Positions 6,707-12,114 of a DNA stretch of 12,114 nucleotides are shown in pieces. Positions within the stretch are counted from its first letter, which is position 1. The number at the start of each line of letters is the position of its first letter. The position numbers and the translations under genes were made by a program. The notes below the pieces were generated by a model. The model had not been told where the DNA came from and ran no database searches. It saw only the letters and a list, made by a program, of their open reading frames with translations. Source of the DNA: Actinomycetota bacterium (GTDB taxonomy: Bacteria > Actinomycetota > Thermoleophilia > Gaiellales > Gaiellaceae); assembly GCA_005884155.1 (NCBI GenBank), contig VAXD01000012.1, positions 1 through 12,114 of the forward strand, read 5' to 3'.

Positions 6707-7645
6707 GTGATCTCGGTTGTTGTGCCCGTTCACGACGAGGAGCGAACGGTCGCGCTCCTCTACGACGAGCTGCAGTCAGCCCTGGAGCCGCTCGGCCAGC
6801 CATGGGAAGCCGTGTTCGTCGACGACGGCTCGACCGACGGCTCGTTCGCCGCGCTGACGCGCCTCCACAGCGGACAAACGAACGTGCGCGTCGTCAGGCT
6901 GCGGCGCAACTTCGGCAAGGCAGCAGCGCTTGCGGCAGGGTTCGAGAACGCGGAAGGCGACGTCGTCGTAACCATCGACGCCGACCTGCAGGACGACCCG
7001 GCCGAGATTCCTCGGCTGCTTGCGAAGCTCGACGAGGGCTTCGACCTCGTCTCCGGCTGGAAGGCCCATCGCCGCGACCCGCTCTCCCGGCGCGCGCTCT
7101 CGCGGATCTTCAACTGGGTGACGGGCCGCGTTTCCGGCTTGCGGCTGCACGACCTCAACTGTGGCCTGAAGGCCTACCGCGCCGAGGTCGTCAAAGGGCT
7201 ACGGCTCTACGGCGAGCTGCACCGTTTCATTCCGGTGCTCGCGTACTACCGCGGATACCGAATCGCCGAGCTGGCCGTGAACCACCGCCCGCGCGAGCAC
7301 GGACGCTCGCGCTACGGGGTCGAACGCTACGTGCGCGGTTTCCTCGACCTGCTGACCGTCTCGTTCATCGGCCGCTACCGCTACCGGCCGCTCCACCTCT
7401 TCGGCGGGTTGGGCCTCACGCTCGGCTTCCTCGGCCTGGTCGTGCTCAGCTACCTGACGGTGCTCAAGATCGAAGGGCACGCGATCGGGCAGCGCCCGCT
7501 GCTCATCCTCGGCGTGCTGCTGGTGGTCGTCGGGCTGCAGTTCTTCTCGCTCGGCCTGATCAGCGAGCTGATCACGAGCCAGCACGAGGAGCGCGCGGGC
7601 CCACGCGAGCGGACGGAGCTCCACGTCGACGAAATCCTTTCGTAG
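6707..7645 (+). CDS. Polyprenyl-phosphate glycosyltransferase, GT2 (DPM1/GtrB-like)
   Basis: A 312-residue inner-membrane enzyme expected to transfer a sugar from a nucleotide-sugar to a polyprenyl phosphate, supplying lipid-linked donors for extracytoplasmic GT-C transferases. The GT-A domain shows ISVVVPVHDEE (2-12), VFVDDGSTDGS (37-46), a TIDADLQDDP DxD motif (89-98), HDLNCGLKAYR (148-158), and the family signatures HRFIPVLAYYRGY and REHGRSRYGVERYVRGFLDLLTV in residues 172-218. Two C-terminal TMs (about 231-252 and 264-287) match the GtrB/ArnC layout. The GTG at 6707 is chosen because it starts the canonical strand MISVVVP; upstream in-frame sequence is antisense to moeA. Donor sugar cannot be inferred. 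The nearby DUF2079 and DUF2029 proteins are plausible users of its product. Confidence 0.93.
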   Translation: MISVVVPVHDEERTVALLYDELQSALEPLGQPWEAVFVDDGSTDGSFAALTRLHSGQTNVRVVRLRRNFGKAAALAAGFENAEGDVVVTIDADLQDDPAEIPRLLAKLDEGFDLVSGWKAHRRDPLSRRALSRIFNWVTGRVSGLRLHDLNCGLKAYRAEVVKGLRLYGELHRFIPVLAYYRGYRIAELAVNHRPREHGRSRYGVERYVRGFLDLLTVSFIGRYRYRPLHLFGGLGLTLGFLGLVVLSYLTVLKIEGHAIGQRPLLILGVLLVVVGLQFFSLGLISELITSQHEERAGPRERTELHVDEILS

Positions 7646-7771
7646 CGCGACGGCGATCGGCACGCATACGTCACGCTTGCGTGACAGACACGTGCGCCTT
7701 TCCCGGTTACGCTTGCAGTGGGGAGGAGGCCGGGAGCACCTGAATTACGTGCCCAGGTGGCGAAGCGGCTG
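7646..7771 (+). promoter_or_regulatory. Intergenic region with a 16-bp palindrome upstream of the GT4 gene
   Basis: This is the longest non-coding gap in the window (126 bp, shorter if GT4 starts at GTG 7757 or 7718). A perfect inverted repeat GTCACGC-TT-GCGTGAC lies at 7670-7685, 25 bp after the GT2 stop. It could be an operator or a terminator stem, but no T-tract follows. GTGACA (7681-7686) resembles a -35 and TACGCT (7708-7713) a -10, though their 21-bp spacing is long. A strong purine run GGGGAGGAGG follows at 7719-7728, too far from ATG 7772 to serve as its Shine-Dalgarno. Confidence 0.4.
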
Positions 7772-8842
7772 ATGCGGGCCCTCTACTTCGGAACCTACGA
7801 TCGCGACTACCCGCGCAACGCGCAGGTGATCTCCTGCCTGCGGGCGGCCGGCGTCGAGGTGCTCGAGCGGCACGTCGGCGTCTGGGAAGGTCGTCGCGAC
7901 GCCTTTCGTGCAGGCGCTGGAACTGCCGCGCGGATCGCAGCGGCCGAGCTCCGCCTGCTCAGCCCGCCGCAGCAGCCGTTCGACGTCCTGCTCGTCGGCT
8001 ACCCGGGCCACTTCGACCTGCCTGCCGCCAAGCGCGCGGCCGGCGGCCGGCCTGTCGTCTTCAACCCGCTCGTCTCGCTGGCTGACACGTTCGTCGCCGA
8101 CCGTGGGCGCTTCCGGCCCGACTCGCTCCCGGCGAGGGCGCTCGCGGCGGTCGACCGGCACGCGTTCCGCGCCGCCGACCTCGTCGTCGCCGATACCCGC
8201 GCGCACGCAGACCACCTCGCCGAGCTCGCAGGCCTCCGCGCCGCCGACGTGGAGGTCTGCTTCGTCGGCGCCGAGGAGCGGCTCTTCCGGCCCGGCTGGT
8301 CGCCGGGCGAGCCGTTCACGTGCCTCTTCGTCGGGAAGCTGATCCCGTTGCACGGCGTGGAGACGATCCTCGGGGCAGCGCGCGCCGCCCCGGAGCTGTC
8401 CCTGCGCATCGTCGGCAGCGGCCAGCTCGAGCACCTGCTCGCCGAGCGACCGCCGAACGTCGAGTGGGTGCGCTGGGTCGACTACGAAGAGCTCCCCGGC
8501 GAGCTCCGCCGCGCGGGGTGCGCCCTCGGCATCTTCGGCACCTCGGCCAAAGCCCAGCGGGTGATCCCGAACAAGGCCTTCCAGGCGCTTGCTTGCGGCA
8601 CGCCGCTCATCACCGCCGATACTCCGGCCGCGCGCGAGCTGCTCGTCCACGAGGAGAGCGCGCTGCTGGTCCCGAGCGGCGATCCGGAGGCTCTCGCACA
8701 AGCGCTTCGCCGGGTGGCCGCCGACCCAGCCCTCCGCAGCCGCTTGAGCGAGGGCGGTCTCGCCGCTTACCGAAGGCAGGCGAGCGAAGACGTCCTCGGA
8801 CGACGCTGGCGCGGACTGCTCGAACGCGTGGCGGCTCAATGA
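7772..8842 (+). CDS. Glycosyltransferase family 4 (GT-B fold)
   Basis: A 356-residue cytoplasmic transferase that probably moves a sugar from a nucleotide donor to a lipid-linked or envelope acceptor. The N-terminal Rossmann domain starts MRALYFGTYDRDYPRNAQ and includes DVLLVGYPGHFD (71-82) and LVVADTRAHADHL. The C-terminal donor domain has FTCLFVGKLIPLHGVETIL (182-200), LRIVGSG (211-217), VIPNKAFQALACGTPLITADTPAARELL (264-291) and a final GDPEALAQAL helix. The usual Glu of the FEALA motif is Gln271. The ATG at 7772 begins the first beta strand; GTG 7757 and GTG 7718 are alternatives that add only a short basic extension. Its stop overlaps the DUF2079 start (ATGA), so the two are translationally coupled and likely work in one pathway. 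The sugar specificity is unknown. Confidence 0.92.
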   Translation: MRALYFGTYDRDYPRNAQVISCLRAAGVEVLERHVGVWEGRRDAFRAGAGTAARIAAAELRLLSPPQQPFDVLLVGYPGHFDLPAAKRAAGGRPVVFNPLVSLADTFVADRGRFRPDSLPARALAAVDRHAFRAADLVVADTRAHADHLAELAGLRAADVEVCFVGAEERLFRPGWSPGEPFTCLFVGKLIPLHGVETILGAARAAPELSLRIVGSGQLEHLLAERPPNVEWVRWVDYEELPGELRRAGCALGIFGTSAKAQRVIPNKAFQALACGTPLITADTPAARELLVHEESALLVPSGDPEALAQALRRVAADPALRSRLSEGGLAAYRRQASEDVLGRRWRGLLERVAAQ

Positions 8843-10275
8843 CAGCCCGCCGGCTCGCGACCCCACGCCTCCTCCTCTGGTGCGGGATCGCCGCCTACGC
8901 GACCGCCTTCGCGGCGCTCTCGGTCCTGCGCCACCGCGCGTTCCAGACCGGCCGCTTCGACCTTGGCAACATGGTCCAGGCGGTCTGGTCGACCGCGCAC
9001 GGCCACCCGCTCGCCGTCACGGGCCTGCGTGGAGACGAAATCTCCCGCCTCGCCGCGCACTTCGACCCGATCCTCGTCGCCTTCGCGCCGCTCTGGCTTG
9101 CCTGGCCGAGCCCGGACCTTCTGCTCGTCGTCCAGGCCATCGCGGTCGCGCTCGGCGCGTTGCCGGTCTACCGGCTCGCGCGCAAGCACCTCGGCTCGGA
9201 ACGCGCCGGGATCGGCTTCGCGCTCGCGTACCTGCTCTATCCGCCGACGCAGTGGCTGACGCTGAACGAGTTCCATCCGGTCTCGCTCGCGTGCCCGCTG
9301 CTCCTGTTCGCGATCTGGTACCTGGACGAGGACCGGCTCGTCCCCTTCGCAATCTGCGCCGTGCTCGCCGCGACAACGAAGGAGGAGATCGCGTTCGTGG
9401 TCGCGGGGCTCGGCCTCTGGTACGCGCTCGCCCGCGGCCGCCGGATCGAAGGGGCATTGATCGCCGTAGCCGGCCTCGCCGTCTCGCTGATCGCGATCGA
9501 GGTCGTGATCCCGCACTTCAACCGCGCGGGCAGCTCGAGCTTCTTCTCGCGCTACAGCGAGGTCGGCGGCTCGCCCGGCGGGATCCTGCGCACAACGGTG
9601 ACGCACCCTTGGAGGCTCTTCACGACCGGCTTCACGGGCCGCGGGCTCGGCTATGTCGCCCGCCTCGCACTGCCACTCGGGCTCGCGATGCTGGCCGCCC
9701 CGGTGCTGCTCCTCGCAGCGCTGCCGGAACTCGCGATCAACCTCCTCTCGGCCGCTCCGGCGCAGACGTCGATCCGCTTCCACTACACCGCCGGCCTGAT
9801 CCCCGTCCTCGTCGCCGGTGCGATTCTCGGCTCTGCCCACCTCAGCCGCAGCAGGCCCGGCTTCGCACGCGCCGTCCCGACGGTCGCGGTCGTGCTCGCG
9901 CTCGTGTCGAACTACTTCCTCGGCGCGATCCCGCTCTGGCGCTACTTCCCGGGAGGCGAGCAGGCACAGGCGACCGCCGCGCACGTCAGCGAGCACGACC
10001 GGATCGCGGCACGCGCACTCCGCCTGATCCCCGCCGGCGCGGTCGTCAGCGCCACGAACTCGCTCGGCGGGCACCTCTCCGCGCGCCGCCGCGTCCTCAG
10101 CTTCCCCTTCATCCAGGACGCGACCTGGATCGCCGCAGACGAGACCTCGCCCGGCTACGCCGACCGGCTCGCTCCGTTGCCTGCCGCCGTCCAGCTTTCC
10201 TGGCTTCGGCGCAATCCCGAGTGGCGCCTCGTGTTCGAGCGCGACGGGATCCTGATCTTCCAGCGGCGCGGCTGA
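8839..10275 (+). CDS. DUF2079 polytopic membrane protein, probable GT-C-type transferase
   Basis: A 478-residue membrane protein. It shows the DUF2079 signature: an N-terminal TM (about 11-30), then RFDLGNMVQAVWSTAHGHP (39-57, Asp41), AAHFDPILVAFAPLW (72-86, Asp76), LLLVVQAIAVALGALPVYRLARKHLG (94-119), a TKEEIAFVVAGLGLW segment (180-194) and LPELAINLLS (295-304). About nine to ten hydrophobic helices precede a soluble C-terminal domain (about 372-478). Acidic residues in the first extracytoplasmic loop are typical of GT-C enzymes using polyprenyl-linked sugars, but the DUF2079 reaction is not established. The ATG at 8839 overlaps the GT4 stop by four bases; the longer open frame upstream is an Arg/Pro-rich shadow of the GT4 gene. 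Its last 121 bp overlap the 3' end of the convergent DUF2029 gene. Confidence 0.9.
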   Translation: MTARRLATPRLLLWCGIAAYATAFAALSVLRHRAFQTGRFDLGNMVQAVWSTAHGHPLAVTGLRGDEISRLAAHFDPILVAFAPLWLAWPSPDLLLVVQAIAVALGALPVYRLARKHLGSERAGIGFALAYLLYPPTQWLTLNEFHPVSLACPLLLFAIWYLDEDRLVPFAICAVLAATTKEEIAFVVAGLGLWYALARGRRIEGALIAVAGLAVSLIAIEVVIPHFNRAGSSSFFSRYSEVGGSPGGILRTTVTHPWRLFTTGFTGRGLGYVARLALPLGLAMLAAPVLLLAALPELAINLLSAAPAQTSIRFHYTAGLIPVLVAGAILGSAHLSRSRPGFARAVPTVAVVLALVSNYFLGAIPLWRYFPGGEQAQATAAHVSEHDRIAARALRLIPAGAVVSATNSLGGHLSARRRVLSFPFIQDATWIAADETSPGYADRLAPLPAAVQLSWLRRNPEWRLVFERDGILIFQRRG

Positions 10276-11471
10276 GCGCCCGCGAGCGCAGCGGCAAGAA
10301 CGCCGTAGAGCGCGACGACGAGTAGGTCGCGCACGAGCAGCGGCCACACCGGCCAGCCGATTCGGAATAGCGCGTGGTAGTGGAAGAACCAGGCCTGGGC
10401 GAGCAGCAGCGAGACCGCGGTCAACGCGATCGCAACGGTCCCGCCCGCGGCCACGACCAGCGGGACGAGCCACTCGAGGTACTGCGGCGAGAAGATCTTG
10501 GTGAACGCGAGAAAGCCGGCGACCGCTGCCGCGAACGCGACCGGCAGCCGATCTCGCCCGTCGCGCGCCCGCGCGTAGAGCACCCAGATCGCTGCGACAG
10601 CCGCAGCCTCCAGCACGAGCGTCGCCACCGCAACGGCGTCCGGAAGGGAGCCACGCAGATTGCGGCCTGCGACGTGAAAGGTCTCGACCATGTGCGCGTG
10701 GTAGAGCCCGAGCTTGTCGCCGGCGAGGAGAATCGCGGCGCCTAGGCTCTCTACCTGAAGCCCCCTGGACGCCTGCGAGCGGAAGCTCGAGACGACCCCG
10801 TGCAGGTCGTACGCCGCGAACGGGGCCACGACGACGAGCGCGACGGCGAGGAAGACCGCGAGCCCGAGCGCCGCCCGCTTCGGCCCGCCGCGCCGCCAGA
10901 GAAGCACGCCTGCGAGCGGCACGAGCACGAGCGGATAGACCTTCGCGGAGACGGCGAGGCCCAGCACCCCTGCGCCGAGCAAGTCGCGGCCGCGCAGGAA
11001 CAAGAGCAATGCCAGGACGGTCAGAAATGCCGGCCAAGCGTCATACGTGTTCAGCGAGATCGGGCCGAGCGCGGCCGGCGCGAGGGCGAGCACCGCCACC
11101 GAGACCACGAGTCGGCGACGCGTTGCGCCGAGCTCCACGAGCACGAGCGCGACCACCACGATCGTCGCGATCCCGCACAGCGCCATCAGCGCCTTGAACG
11201 CCGCGTTGTAATGCTGGGTGCCGAAGACCGTCGGCGGCATGAACACCGCGAACGCGCCGGGCGGGTACTCGACGAAGACGTCGCGGTAGGGCAGCGCGCC
11301 GTGCAGGAACCGCTCCGCGTAACCCTGGTAGATGTGCAGGTCGCGGAACCGCGCCGCGCGGAAGAGCCCGCCGTCGGGAATCGCGCAGGCCCCGACGAAG
11401 ACCGGCGCCGCAAGGAGCGCCGCGAGCAAGGCGTCTCGCCTCCCCGCGGTCTCGCGGAGCCCCGAGCTCAC
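10155..11471 (-). CDS. DUF2029/GT87-family membrane glycosyltransferase
   Basis: A 438-residue polytopic protein resembling the mannosyltransferases that use polyprenyl-phosphate sugars on the outer face of the membrane. The first loop carries the family signature RDLHIYQGYAERFLHGALPYRDVFVEYPPG, within residues 43-72, including the probable catalytic Asp44. Later hallmarks are NTYDAWPAFL (141-150), VSAKVYPLVLVPL (174-186) and FTKIFSPQYLEWLVPL (323-338). About ten TMs end near residue 398. The remaining 40 residues are Arg/Ser-rich, without membrane or domain character, and are encoded opposite the end of the DUF2079 gene; they look like read-through past a lost stop. The GTG at 11471 follows the PBP stop by 4 bp, with no clear Shine-Dalgarno, so the two are probably one operon. 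The acceptor is unknown. Confidence 0.87.
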   Translation of the reverse strand: MSSGLRETAGRRDALLAALLAAPVFVGACAIPDGGLFRAARFRDLHIYQGYAERFLHGALPYRDVFVEYPPGAFAVFMPPTVFGTQHYNAAFKALMALCGIATIVVVALVLVELGATRRRLVVSVAVLALAPAALGPISLNTYDAWPAFLTVLALLLFLRGRDLLGAGVLGLAVSAKVYPLVLVPLAGVLLWRRGGPKRAALGLAVFLAVALVVVAPFAAYDLHGVVSSFRSQASRGLQVESLGAAILLAGDKLGLYHAHMVETFHVAGRNLRGSLPDAVAVATLVLEAAAVAAIWVLYARARDGRDRLPVAFAAAVAGFLAFTKIFSPQYLEWLVPLVVAAGGTVAIALTAVSLLLAQAWFFHYHALFRIGWPVWPLLVRDLLVVALYGVLAAALAGAQPRRWKIRIPSRSNTRRHSGLRRSQESWTAAGNGASRSA

Positions 11472-11475
11472 AGGT

Positions 11476-12114
11476 CTAGGGAACCGGCGGCGGAGAGGGC
11501 GGCGGCGAAGGCGGTGGCGGCGGGATGGGCGGCGGAGGCGGCGGGATGGGCGGCGGAGGCGGCGCTGCCGGAGGCGGCGGCGGCGCGGTCTTCCCGGTCG
11601 TCGTGGACTGCGTGGTCGGGGAGTAGTAGTAGCTCGGCGGGGGCGGCGCGTAGCTCGAGCCGTACTGGCCCTGCGTGAACGGCCGCCAGACGACCGGATT
11701 CAGCGGCGACGGCCAGCCGAGCGCGGGCTTCTTCGCCATCGCGGCCTCCATGAACAGCCGCCAGATCGTCGCCGGGAACGTGCCGCCCTGCACAGAGATC
11801 CCATGCACGTTGGTCATCGGAATCTCACCCTGGGGATAGCCGACCCAGATCGTCGCCTCGAGCTGAGGCACGTAGCCGGAGAACCAGCCGTCCGCGTGGT
11901 TGTCGGTCGTCCCGGTCTTCCCGGCGGCCGGGCGGCCGAAGTAGGCGCCGACGCCCGTGCCGCCGAGCACGTTCTGCTGGAGCACCTTGGTCACCTCGGA
12001 GGCCACGCCGTCCGAGATCACGCGCTTGCGCTGCGGTTTGCCCCAGCCGGCGTCGGTGTCGACCTTGCCGTTCGCGAGCCTGACCTCCGTGATCGCCATA
12101 GGCTTCGAGTAGAT
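11476..12114 (-). CDS. Class A penicillin-binding protein, C-terminal part (5' part missing)
   Basis: The last 212 residues of a bifunctional peptidoglycan glycosyltransferase/transpeptidase; the frame is open to the right edge, so the glycosyltransferase domain and the SxxK and SxN motifs lie outside. The fragment begins IYSKPMAITEVRLANGKV, typical of the strand before the active site. It contains the third penicillin-binding motif KTGTT (66-70) and the following GWFSGYVPQLEATIWVGYPQG (76-96). GGTFPATIWRLFM (110-122) closes the domain, as in PonA/PBP1-type enzymes. After residue 155 comes a low-complexity tail: a Tyr/Ser/Thr segment, then an almost pure proline stretch (178-212) broken by a few Ile, Ala, Ser and Val. 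Such Pro-rich tails are common in actinobacterial class A PBPs and probably span the wall. The internal Met at 12099 is not the start. The DUF2029 gene follows after 4 bp. Confidence 0.95.
   Translation of the reverse strand: MYSKPMAITEVRLANGKVDTDAGWGKPQRKRVISDGVASEVTKVLQQNVLGGTGVGAYFGRPAAGKTGTTDNHADGWFSGYVPQLEATIWVGYPQGEIPMTNVHGISVQGGTFPATIWRLFMEAAMAKKPALGWPSPLNPVVWRPFTQGQYGSSYAPPPPSYYYSPTTQSTTTGKTAPPPPPAAPPPPPIPPPPPPIPPPPPSPPPSPPPVP
11521..11562. repeat. Two-copy 21-bp tandem repeat in the PBP proline-rich tail
   Basis: A 21-bp unit starting CGGGATGGGCGG occurs twice in exact tandem (11521-11541 and 11542-11562), inside a wider GGC/GGA-rich tract (about 11480-11590). On the coding strand it yields a seven-residue Pro/Ile unit. 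The period is a multiple of three, so copy-number change would lengthen or shorten the tail without a frameshift. Confidence 0.8.

Noticed and set aside
6666..6803. 46-residue N-terminal extension of MoeA.
   Set aside because: It is Arg-rich, antisense to the GT2 start and absent from the usual MoeA N-terminus; GTG 6665 fits better.
6319..7743. Plus-strand open frame of 474 codons spanning the moeA start and the GT2 gene.
   Set aside because: Low-complexity Arg/Ala/Pro product in a different frame from GT2, whose motifs are complete in frame from 6707.
7750..7800. Sequence GCCCAGGTGGCGAAGCGG resembles the 5' end of a tRNA-Leu or tRNA-Ser.
   Set aside because: No anticodon stem, T-loop or matching 3' acceptor strand follows, and the sequence runs into the clear GT4 coding start.
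8320..8838. N-terminal extension of the DUF2079 protein across the GT4 gene (a GT4-DUF2079 fusion).
   Set aside because: The in-frame extension is in another frame from GT4 and is Arg/Pro-rich shadow sequence; the ATGA overlap at 8839 explains the arrangement.
8836..11037. Long minus-strand open frame of 733 codons opposite DUF2079.
   Set aside because: Arg/Glu/Ala-rich composition without domains. It is the antisense shadow of a well-supported gene in GC-rich DNA, as are the other long frames opposite real genes.
1..12114. CRISPR arrays, insertion sequences, prophage genes or integrase sites.
   Set aside because: No regularly spaced repeats, transposase or integrase motifs, or terminal inverted repeats were seen.

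Overview
The window is a GC-rich stretch, roughly 70% G+C by eye, carrying twelve gene-sized features with almost no intergenic space. GTG starts, mostly weak ribosome-binding sites, an OmpR/HtrA envelope-stress module, a class E-like sortase and GT-C/DUF2079/DUF2029 membrane proteins suggest an actinobacterium, perhaps of the Thermoleophilia (Gaiellales/Solirubrobacterales). That placement is inference from gene content and style. I see no mobile element, CRISPR array, rRNA or tRNA.

Left part (1-2810, minus strand): a response regulator, a sensor histidine kinase and a membrane-anchored HtrA-type serine protease form one operon. The order resembles mprA-mprB-pepD of mycobacteria and CssRS-htrA of Bacillus, so it is probably a cell-envelope or protein-misfolding stress circuit. 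The protease is cut off by the left edge.

Middle (2861-6665): divergent from the regulator, a plus-strand pair encodes an M28-fold membrane protein (one N-terminal TM, an extracytoplasmic M28-like domain with a damaged metal site, seven C-terminal TMs) and, one base later, a sortase. The sortase is broken by a frameshift near 5037, although all three catalytic residues survive in the second frame. A strong hairpin separates it from the convergent molybdopterin molybdenumtransferase gene (moeA-like, minus strand).

Right part (6707-12114): four membrane-linked glycosylation genes. These are a polyprenyl-phosphate glycosyltransferase (GT2), a GT4 glycosyltransferase translationally coupled to a DUF2079 membrane protein, and, on the minus strand, a DUF2029/GT87-type transferase. 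The last lies 4 bp downstream of a class A penicillin-binding protein that is cut off by the right edge. Together with the PBP, sortase and HtrA they make this a cell-envelope region; moeA is the only clear outsider.

The most interesting observation is the M28-TM/sortase pair. A catalytically degraded M28 domain in a 1+7 TM layout, coupled to a cysteine transpeptidase, mirrors the GPAA1/PIGK pair of eukaryotic GPI transamidase in architecture. This is an analogy only, and the sortase partner is broken here.
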